From JANLTP01 sp031363055 (lineage in GTDB: Bacteria > Pseudomonadota > Gammaproteobacteria > Burkholderiales > Burkholderiaceae_E): DNA of 31,755 bases. Both the position numbers and the translations under genes were made by a program. The notes under the pieces are model-generated. The model saw only the letters and a list, made by a program, of their open reading frames with translations. It searched no databases and had not been told where the DNA came from. The DNA is taken from positions 1 to 31,755 of the forward strand of contig JANLTP010000133.1 of NCBI GenBank assembly GCA_031363055.1. Direction: 5' to 3'. Numbering within the stretch: position 1 is the stretch's first letter; every line of letters starts with the position of its first letter. Positions 26,001 through 31,755 of this stretch are shown in pieces.

Positions 26001-29000
26001 CACTGGCAGCGCGGCTTGACACGCTGTTGCCGCCGGATGCAGAACCGGTACCAGTCTCGCAGCCGCAACCGCCCGCCAATGCGCCGCCAGCGGTGGTGGC
26101 GCCGGTGGTGGCGGCGGCGCAGGCGGGGATGGCAGACGGGTTCGCGCAAATGCTGGCTATCATCTCTCGCCAGCTTGAAATTTTAGGCGCCACTGCGGCC
26201 AATGCGCCGGCGTTGCAAGCGGCAGTTCAACACGCGCCGATCGTTGCTCCGGCAACGGCAGCCGCTGCTGCCGCAGTTGTCGCGCTCGCACCGGCCGTCA
26301 CCGCCCAGTCAACCGCCGCTCGGGTCGCATCGGTGCCCGTGGCCGCCTTCGGGCCGTACCGTCCGCCGGCCAAGGGCCGCACCGGCGGGTTGACCGCGCG
26401 GCAAGAGCACAACCTCAAAGACTTCATCGCGCGCTATAACCAGAAGACTGCGGGCTCGAAGAAATTCGCTGCTGACAACCGCGCCCATCTGGCCGACCCG
26501 CGCTCGGTTGCGGGCTTTCGCAAGGCCTGGAAAGAGCTGGTCTACCCGATCGTCTCGGTGCGCTCGGCCGGCTCGAAGATCTGGGATGTCGATGGCAACG
26601 AATACGTCGACCTGACCAATGGGTTTGGCATGACGTTCTTCGGACATAACCCGGAGTTCGTTCGCGACGCTGTAAAAGCTCAGCTCGACACTGGCATCGA
26701 GATTGGCCCGCAGTCGCCGCTGGCCGGCGAGGTGGCGAAGTTGTTATGCGATATGGTCGGTATGGAGCGGGCCGCGTTCTGCGGCACCGGCTCGGAAGCG
26801 GTGACCGCAGCGATTCGCGTCGCACGCACCGTCACTGGGCGCGACACGATCGTGATGTTCACTGGCGCATATCACGGCATCTTCGACGAAGTGCTGGTAC
26901 GGCCGATCAAAATGGGCAACCAGGTTCGCGCCATGCCGATTGCGCCGGGCATCCCGCAGGCCATGACCGACAACATCCTGGTGCTCGAGTACGGCACCGC
27001 CGAGACGTTGCGCACGATCAAAGCACTGGGCCCGCAGCTCGCGGCGGTGCTGGTCGAGACGGTGCAAAGCCGTCGGCCCGAATTTCAGCCGCGCGAATTC
27101 CTGCACGAGTTGCGCCAGATCACCACCGACAGTGACACCGCCTTGGTGTTCGATGAGGTTGTCACCGGCTTTCGCGTACATCCCGCCGGCGCGCAAGCGC
27201 TGTTCGGCGTGCGCGCCGACATCGCCACCTACGGCAAGGTGATCGGCGGCGGGCTACCGATCGGCGTGGTCGCGGGCAGCGCGAAATACCTCGATGCGCT
27301 CGACGGCGGCGGCTGGCAATACGGCGACGACTCGGCACCCGAAGTCGGCGTGACCTTCTTCGCCGGCACGTTTGTGCGGCACCCGCTAGCGCTTGCCGCC
27401 GCCCGCGCCGTATTGTTGCACCTGAAGGCGCAGGGCTCCGACTTGCAGCGCGGCTTGAACCTGCGCACCACCGAGTTCGTTGAGCGCTTGCGCAAAGCAG
27501 CAGCGGATGTCGGAGCGCCCATCCAGGTCAACCATTTCTCATCCTGGTTCTGCATCAACTTCCCGGCCGACTTGCCGTTATCGGGTGTGTTCTTCCCGAG
27601 CATGAGAGCCAAGGGCGTGCACATCTGGGAGGGGCGCCCGTGTTTCCTGACGCTGGCGCACTCCGATGCCGACCTTGATCAGGTGCTGAGCGCATTTGGC
27701 AGCACCATCGCGGAGTTGCAGGTGGCCACGTTCTTGCCCGAGGCGGTGCTTGCGGCCAAAGCGCCTGCGCCGACGATGCTGCCGGTCGACTTCCACTTGT
27801 TCGCCGACGACACGGCTGCCACCACACTCGCACTGACAGAGCCACAACGCGAGATCGTGTCCGCCGTGCTGATGAGCACGGACGCGTCCTGCGCCTACAA
27901 CCAGTGTTTTGTGTTGCGTTTTCGCGGACCGCTGTCTATGCGCTCGATGCAGCGCGCACTGGCCCAGGTGATCGAACGCCACGAGGCACTGCGAGTGCGA
28001 ATCGTCGGTGACGGCGAGGCACAAGAGATTCTTGCATCGATCGACATCGCGTTACCCGTCACCGACCTGAGCGCGATGGCCGAGTCTGAGCGCAGCGCGG
28101 CGATAGCCCGCTTGCTCGAACATGAGACACACACGCCGTTCGATCTAAGCGCGCCACCGCTGTGGCGGGCTCAAGTCGTTTGCGAGCGCACTGATGTTCA
28201 TCGCCTGGTGTTCACGGTCCATCATCTGATCTGCGACGGTTGGTCGTCGGCAGTTGTGTTCGGCGACCTCGCCAGCGCCTACTCGGCCGATCGTTTCGGC
28301 ATGCCAGCCAAGCTGGCACCACCCGCGTCGTACCGTCAGTTTGTCGCGGCCGGCGAAACAGTAGCGGTAATCGCCGAGGCCAAGGCCGCCGAGGAGTTTT
28401 GGGCAGGTCAGTACGCGCACGGCGTGCCGTCGTTCGAGCTACCGATCGATCGCCCACGCACACGCATGAAGACCTACGCGGCGGCACGCGAAGTGTTGCG
28501 CATCGACGAGACGCTGTACACCGCCGTGCGAAAAATGGCTGCACAGCAACGCTGCACCGTGTTCGTCACGCTGCTTGGTGTCTTCGAGGCTCTGATGGCG
28601 CGATTAAGCGGCAGTGACGACCTGGTCATCGGCGTGCCCATGGCCAGCCAGGCGCTGCAGGAAAACGGCCATTTGGTGGCGCATGGTGTCAACACGATCC
28701 CGCTGCGCTGCCAGGTAGACATGCAGCTTTCGTTCGCTGAACATCTGCAGGCTGCACGCCGGACGTTTTTCGATGCGCAAGCGCACCAGAGGCTCACCTT
28801 CGGCAGCCTGGTGCAGCGCCTCAAGCTGCCCCGCGACCCGGCGCGCACACCGCTGGTCAACGTGCTGTTCAACATCGACCGGCTCGGCGCTCCGTTCGAT
28901 TTTGGCAAACTGACGCTCGAAGGAATTGACGCACCCAAGGCGTTCGTCAATTTCGAGTTCGCCGTCAACGCGATCGACAGCGGCAAGGATTTGCTGCTGG

Positions 29001-31048
29001 AGTGCGACTACAACGCCGACCTGTTCGACGCCACGACGGTGCAGCGCTGGCTCGCGCTGTATCGCACGGCACTTGAACGCGCGGCGGCCGATCCGGCGAT
29101 GCCACTCGCCCTGGTGCTGGCGCCGACACCGGCAGACCAGCAGTTGCTTGCGGCCTTCAACAACACCCGCAGCGACTTCGCGCGCGAGCAAACGGTCAAC
29201 GACGTCATCGAAGCGGGCGTGCTGCTTGATCCACGCCGAACTGCGTTGCGCACGGGAACCGAGACCGTGACCTACGGCGAACTTGAGTTGCGGTCGAACC
29301 AACTGGCCAGTTGGTTGCGCGCGCGCGGCATCGGTCGCGGCGCGTTGGTCGGGCTCTGTGTTGAACGCTCGGCCGACATGGTGGTGACACAGTTGGCGAT
29401 CCTGAAGAGCGGTGCCGCCTATGTGCCCCTCGATCCGGCCTACCCGGCAGAGCGCCTGGCCTACATGGCGCAAGACGCCAAACTTGCGTTGATGGTTTCG
29501 CAGTCTTCGCTGTCGGAGCTCGTGAGCTGGCCGCGCGAGGCGACCGTCCTGATCGATAGCGATGCGGCGCTGCTGGCCGCGCAACCCGCTCGTAGGCTGG
29601 TGCCCGACACGGCGCTGGACGCTCGACCCGACGATCCGGCGTATGCGATCTACACCTCCGGCTCCAGCGGCAAACCCAAGGGAGTCGTGGTGCCGCACCG
29701 CGCGGTCGTCAACTTCCTCACCAGCATGGCCCGCGAGCCGGGGTTGTCCGCATCAGACCGCCTGCTTGCGGTCACCACGCTGTCGTTCGACATCGCAGTG
29801 CTCGAGTTGTTATTGCCGCTCAGCGTCGGCGCCGAGGTGGTGCTGGCCAGCGCGGACGATGTGATGAGCGGCGCGACCCTGCACACACTCATCGATGACA
29901 ACGCTGTCACCGTGATGCAAGCAACGCCCGGTACCTGGCAAATGCTGATCGACGCGGGTTGGTCAGGCTCGGCCGGATTCAAGGCCCTGGTGGGCGGCGA
30001 GAGCCTGCCCAGAGGATTGGCGAATCAGTTAATGGAGCGCAGCGGCCAACTGTGGAATATGTACGGGCCAACCGAAACTACGGTGTGGTCGACCTGCGGC
30101 AAGGTCGAGAATCCCGAGCGTGGCATCTCCATCGGACGGCCGATCGATAACACCCAGGTTCATATTCTCGATGACCACGGCCAACCTTGCCCGATCGGTG
30201 TGGCGGGTGAGATCGCGATCGGCGGCGACGGTGTCGCGCTGGGCTATTTGAACCGGCCAGAGCTGACCGCCGAACGGTTTATTGGCGACCCGTTCGACTC
30301 GGCTGGGCGGCGGCGTCTGTACCGTACCGGTGATCTGGGCCGTTGGTGCAGCAATGGGACGCTGGAACACAGGGGCCGGCTCGATTCGCAGGTGAAAGTG
30401 CGCGGCCATCGCATCGAACTGGGCGAGATCGAAGCGAACCTGCTGACACATCCGCAGGTCGCTCAGGCGGTGGTGATTGTCAGAGAGGACTCGCCGGGCG
30501 ACCTGCGACTGGTATCTTATGTCGTCGCGAAGGGGCCGATGCCATCAGCCAACGCGCTTCGCGAACACCTTCGTGTGCAGGTGCCGCAGTACATGTTGCC
30601 CCAGCATGTTGTGCAGATCAACGTTATTCCCCGCCTGCCGAACGGCAAGATAGATCGCCGCAGCTTACCCCATCCGGGCGCGTCATCCGTTGAGCGGGCT
30701 TCGCCTGCGCAACCCATACACAATCCGGCGCAAGCGGCCATTGCCGGCATCTGGGAGGAACTGCTGGCCATCGATCAAGTGCAGGTGACCGACAACTTCT
30801 TCGATCTCGGCGGCCATTCTCTGCTCGCGGCGCGCGCCGTCGCGAAGATGGAACACCGGCTTGGGGTACCTATCGACTTGCGTCGGCTGATCTTTGAAAG
30901 TCTCGGCCAGCTTGCCGCCACGGCCGCTGATCGCGCTGCAAGCGTGGCACTGCAGACGGTTCGGAAGTCGGTTCCGAAGTCGGTTGCGAAGTCGGGAGTA
31001 CTCGGCCGCCTGATGGGTGCGTTGCGTGCACACGGGAATGAAACATGA
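23003..31048 (+). CDS. Hybrid PKS/NRPS, KS-AT-ACP-AMT-C-A-PCP
   Basis: A 2681-residue hybrid synthase. Order: KS (about 6-440; C184 in TACSTS, H320 in EAHGTGT, H361 in NIGHLD), AT (535-822; S634 in GHSVGE, HAFHS 730-734), ACP (930-1010; S968 in LGLDS), an Ala/Pro linker (1013-1130), a class III aminotransferase (1145-1590; PLP lysine K1412 in YGKVIGGG), C (1613-2050; HHLICDG 1740-1746), A (2063-2560; YTSGSSGKPKG from 2217) and PCP (LGGHS, S2606). HAFH points to malonyl-CoA. There is no KR, DH or ER, so the beta-keto group is left for the aminotransferase. This order matches the beta-amino acid modules of mycosubtilin, iturin and microcystin synthases. No thioesterase follows. It begins 2 bp after the NRPS stop and overlaps the next gene by 4 bp. 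Confidence 0.95.
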   Translation: MSYSDAYDPLEGIAIVGMAGRFPGARSVAELWQNLLAGRETITRFSADELEPAHPEDMEVRSESSYVRARGVLADVEQFDEQFFGFSPKEAAVLDPQQRLFLEASWEALEHAGYDPKAFGGPIGVFAGATTNSYYLNNLLSRRDVTDQLGLLSTQMANQNQYMATRVAYKFDLKGPALNIQTACSTSLVAVCTAVQSLQSYQCDMALAGGASVQVPQKVGYLYQEGSILAPDGHCRPFDRDASGTVFSNGLGVVVLRRLRDAIDAGDTIYAVIKGAALNNDGSAKVSFTAPSVDGHAQVIAMAQALAGIDPQTISYVEAHGTGTALGDPIEIAGLTQAFRAGGATGNGFCAIGSLKSNIGHLDAAAGVAGLIKATLALHTKTLPASLNYASPNPKLDIENTPFFVNSTRREWPAGVTARRAGVSSFGVGGTNAHVVLEEAPPIERGDTASRPEQLLLISARDADALERAAVQLRTDLEQNQSTALVDLAYTSQVGRRSFSHRRALVCRNRDDAIALLQSGDSKRVHQSSRQTSDIGVAFMFPGQGAQYVNMGRTLYESEPLFREQIDACAAALNPLLAVDLRSILYPDAAGSAAAQEQLTQTAITQPALFAIEYALAQLWRSWGITPKALIGHSVGEYVAACIGGTFARDDVLVLLAKRARLMQQMPSGAMLAVRASAAQLQADLGPRIAIAALNAPNLTVVSGDHKAIAELAATMSARGVASRLLPTSHAFHSPMMEPIVAQFIELVKNTPRQAPTLPWVSSLTGKTITDSEAIDPVYWARQLREPVRFMEGVGQLFDARLALIEVGPGQALTSLARQHAERNTEQLIVTSLNPGQEYGADIEYLLAAAGQLWTRGVILDWPRLHGGARRQRVALPTYPFSRQRRWVEPAPQSASASKTNAATMQDVGAALATLPVTISNASDPINMTENRVARLTGHLQTLFAELSGIDAAALTASADFLELGLDSLFLTQASGAIQKQFGAKIPIRVLLEDCSTLTALAARLDTLLPPDAEPVPVSQPQPPANAPPAVVAPVVAAAQAGMADGFAQMLAIISRQLEILGATAANAPALQAAVQHAPIVAPATAAAAAAVVALAPAVTAQSTAARVASVPVAAFGPYRPPAKGRTGGLTARQEHNLKDFIARYNQKTAGSKKFAADNRAHLADPRSVAGFRKAWKELVYPIVSVRSAGSKIWDVDGNEYVDLTNGFGMTFFGHNPEFVRDAVKAQLDTGIEIGPQSPLAGEVAKLLCDMVGMERAAFCGTGSEAVTAAIRVARTVTGRDTIVMFTGAYHGIFDEVLVRPIKMGNQVRAMPIAPGIPQAMTDNILVLEYGTAETLRTIKALGPQLAAVLVETVQSRRPEFQPREFLHELRQITTDSDTALVFDEVVTGFRVHPAGAQALFGVRADIATYGKVIGGGLPIGVVAGSAKYLDALDGGGWQYGDDSAPEVGVTFFAGTFVRHPLALAAARAVLLHLKAQGSDLQRGLNLRTTEFVERLRKAAADVGAPIQVNHFSSWFCINFPADLPLSGVFFPSMRAKGVHIWEGRPCFLTLAHSDADLDQVLSAFGSTIAELQVATFLPEAVLAAKAPAPTMLPVDFHLFADDTAATTLALTEPQREIVSAVLMSTDASCAYNQCFVLRFRGPLSMRSMQRALAQVIERHEALRVRIVGDGEAQEILASIDIALPVTDLSAMAESERSAAIARLLEHETHTPFDLSAPPLWRAQVVCERTDVHRLVFTVHHLICDGWSSAVVFGDLASAYSADRFGMPAKLAPPASYRQFVAAGETVAVIAEAKAAEEFWAGQYAHGVPSFELPIDRPRTRMKTYAAAREVLRIDETLYTAVRKMAAQQRCTVFVTLLGVFEALMARLSGSDDLVIGVPMASQALQENGHLVAHGVNTIPLRCQVDMQLSFAEHLQAARRTFFDAQAHQRLTFGSLVQRLKLPRDPARTPLVNVLFNIDRLGAPFDFGKLTLEGIDAPKAFVNFEFAVNAIDSGKDLLLECDYNADLFDATTVQRWLALYRTALERAAADPAMPLALVLAPTPADQQLLAAFNNTRSDFAREQTVNDVIEAGVLLDPRRTALRTGTETVTYGELELRSNQLASWLRARGIGRGALVGLCVERSADMVVTQLAILKSGAAYVPLDPAYPAERLAYMAQDAKLALMVSQSSLSELVSWPREATVLIDSDAALLAAQPARRLVPDTALDARPDDPAYAIYTSGSSGKPKGVVVPHRAVVNFLTSMAREPGLSASDRLLAVTTLSFDIAVLELLLPLSVGAEVVLASADDVMSGATLHTLIDDNAVTVMQATPGTWQMLIDAGWSGSAGFKALVGGESLPRGLANQLMERSGQLWNMYGPTETTVWSTCGKVENPERGISIGRPIDNTQVHILDDHGQPCPIGVAGEIAIGGDGVALGYLNRPELTAERFIGDPFDSAGRRRLYRTGDLGRWCSNGTLEHRGRLDSQVKVRGHRIELGEIEANLLTHPQVAQAVVIVREDSPGDLRLVSYVVAKGPMPSANALREHLRVQVPQYMLPQHVVQINVIPRLPNGKIDRRSLPHPGASSVERASPAQPIHNPAQAAIAGIWEELLAIDQVQVTDNFFDLGGHSLLAARAVAKMEHRLGVPIDLRRLIFESLGQLAATAADRAASVALQTVRKSVPKSVAKSGVLGRLMGALRAHGNET
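23018..26390 (+). other. PKS part: KS-AT(malonyl)-ACP and linker
   Basis: KS, AT and ACP active sites are all intact. The AT motif pair GHSVGE and HAFHS indicates malonyl-CoA over methylmalonyl-CoA (which usually has YASH). The KS must accept the chain from PCP2 of the NRPS. Following the ACP, 26040-26390 encodes a low-complexity stretch of Ala, Pro, Val and Gln, a flexible tether to the aminotransferase. Confidence 0.87.
26435..27770 (+). other. Class III aminotransferase domain (AMT)
   Basis: Glutamate-1-semialdehyde-aminotransferase-like domain embedded in the synthase. KIWDVDGNEYVDLTNGFGMTFFGH, AFCGTGSEAVTAAIRVAR (PLP phosphate region), FDEVVTGFR (Asp contacting the pyridine nitrogen) and YGKVIGGGLPIG (Schiff-base lysine K1412) are in the expected order. 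It would convert the ACP-bound beta-ketothioester to a beta-amine. Confidence 0.88.
27839..30935 (+). other. NRPS part: C-A(Gly-like)-PCP
   Basis: The C domain begins with LTEPQREIV and contains ASCAYNQ (A1628-Q1634), a stretch I associate with C domains placed after aminotransferase domains. The A code read by hand is D2263, I2264, L2267, Q2306, L2329, G2331, M2353, V2361, W2362 (DILQLGMVW), very close to the glycine code DILQLGLIW. The PCP serine is S2606. Confidence 0.83.
30955..30990 (+). repeat. 12-bp tandem repeat in the C-terminal tail
   Basis: Three units (gacggttcggaa, gtcggttccgaa, gtcggttgcgaa) encode VRKSVPKSVAKS after the last PCP of the hybrid synthase. The basic tail could be a docking segment or only an expanded linker. 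Confidence 0.85.
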
Positions 31049-31755
31049 GACGTGACAGACTGTTTGCCGGGGACCAGGTCGTCGTCCGCACTCCAGAAGA
31101 GATATTGTCGACCCTCGATACTGACGGCACACTCGACGGTGTGCCCTTCATGCCGGAGATGCTCGATTGGTGCGGCAAATCATTTCGCGTCCAGCGCCGC
31201 GTCGAGAAAATCTGCGTCGAGATCCGCCCGATCTACTCGAACCGGCGCTTCGCCGGCAACGACGTAGTCCTGTTGGAAGGGCCGCGATGCGACGGCAACG
31301 CACATGATGGCTGCCAGCGCGGTTGCCGGCTTTTCTGGAAGGAAAATTGGCTGCGCCCGGCCGCAGACAACGAGCCACTGCAACCGGTCTCGCAAGGAAA
31401 CGCCGGGCTTGCCCGCTTGCGAGCCCGCCTCAAGGTCAAGGCAGACGAGGACCGTTACTTCTGCCAGTCGACCGAGCTCGCCAAGGCAACCGAGGCATTC
31501 CCGGGTAGAAAAAAGCCGTGGATGCTGCGGATCGCATTTCGGGAACTGCGCAATGGCGATCGCACCTGGTTCGAGATGGCAAGGCTATTCACGCGCTGGT
31601 CCTGGCTGATGCTGCGAAACGCCGCTTCGGGCCAGGCATATCTTCGCGGACCGCTCAAACAAACACCGGTAGTGTCGCTGGGATTGCAGACTGGTGAACT
31701 CGTCAGGGTCAAGAGCCGGGACGAGATCGTGCAAACGCTGGCCGAGAACGGCCGC
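31045..31755 (+). CDS. Cys-rich, internally repeated protein in NRPS cluster (partial)
   Basis: The first 237 residues of a gene that runs off the right edge. I do not recognise a catalytic family, though the LFAGDxVxVRTPEEILSTLDTDG opening and CDGNAHDGCQ-type segment resemble uncharacterised proteins seen beside biosynthetic clusters. Cysteines C43, C57, C82, C90 and C94, with H87, lie in the first 100 residues and could bind a metal. Residues 217-237 (TGELVRVKSRDEIVQTLAENG) repeat the N-terminal 9-28 segment, so a second copy of the domain seems to begin at the window end. No signal peptide is seen. The ATG at 31045 overlaps the synthase stop (ATGA), with GGGA about 9 nt upstream, implying translational coupling and a role in the pathway. 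Confidence 0.75.
   Translation, partial: MRRDRLFAGDQVVVRTPEEILSTLDTDGTLDGVPFMPEMLDWCGKSFRVQRRVEKICVEIRPIYSNRRFAGNDVVLLEGPRCDGNAHDGCQRGCRLFWKENWLRPAADNEPLQPVSQGNAGLARLRARLKVKADEDRYFCQSTELAKATEAFPGRKKPWMLRIAFRELRNGDRTWFEMARLFTRWSWLMLRNAASGQAYLRGPLKQTPVVSLGLQTGELVRVKSRDEIVQTLAENGR

Noticed and set aside
28604..29698. 364-codon minus-strand frame opposite the hybrid synthase
   Set aside because: The plus strand encodes intact C and A domain motifs here; the antisense translation is compositionally odd.
23003..31048. Ketoreductase, methyltransferase or thioesterase domain in the hybrid synthase
   Set aside because: No Rossmann GxGxxG region, SAM motif or GxSxG hydrolase segment was found outside the AT; the gap between AT and ACP is too short.

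Overview
The window looks like chromosomal DNA from a GC-rich (about 60% by eye) Pseudomonadota bacterium, most likely beta- or gammaproteobacterial. The clues are a Bug-family periplasmic binding protein, acyl-CoA and hotdog-fold catabolic genes, GTG and TTG starts in tightly overlapped genes, and a modular NRPS/PKS locus. No rRNA, tRNA, CRISPR array, insertion sequence or phage gene was recognised. Genus-level assignment is not possible from reading alone.

Layout. (1) 1-3745, minus strand: a partial ArsS-like radical SAM protein, an IorB-like indolepyruvate oxidoreductase beta-family protein and a Baeyer-Villiger-type flavin monooxygenase, all read leftwards. (2) 3811-7494: a small CoA-thioester catabolic group made of a MaoC hydratase, a CitE-like (HpcH/HpaI) lyase on the opposite strand, an acyl-CoA dehydrogenase and a Bug-type solute-binding protein. 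MaoC plus CitE-like lyase resembles the last two steps of itaconate/citramalyl-CoA breakdown. (3) 7543-8247 minus: an acyltransferase-like protein of uncertain function, followed by a 389-bp AT-richer gap. (4) 8637-16213 plus: an EamA transporter, a CbbQ/NorQ AAA+ ATPase and a NorD/CbbO VWA protein joined by 4-bp overlaps, then a second acyl-CoA dehydrogenase and a CoxL-like molybdenum hydroxylase large subunit with no visible small or FAD subunit.

(5) 16494-31755 plus: the most interesting part, a hybrid NRPS/PKS assembly line. The first protein (2168 aa) is C-A-PCP-E-C-PCP. Its A domain carries the nine-residue threonine code DFWNIGMVH, and the E domain is intact. The second C-PCP pair has no adenylation domain. 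The next protein (2681 aa, 2 bp downstream) is KS-AT-ACP-aminotransferase-C-A-PCP. Its AT has the malonyl-type HAFH motif, there is no ketoreductase, and the A domain has the glycine-like code DILQLGMVW. Together they should build an epimerised threonine (D-allo-Thr if L-Thr is loaded), an unassigned position, a malonate extension converted to a beta-amine, and glycine. The partial gene at the right edge overlaps by 4 bp and encodes a Cys-rich protein with an internal repeat that I cannot assign a function. No thioesterase, loading ligase or phosphopantetheinyl transferase is in view, so the cluster probably continues to the right.

A second theme is short tandem duplication. Runs of 9- to 24-bp units occur both in interdomain linkers and surface loops of coding genes and in the gaps between genes.
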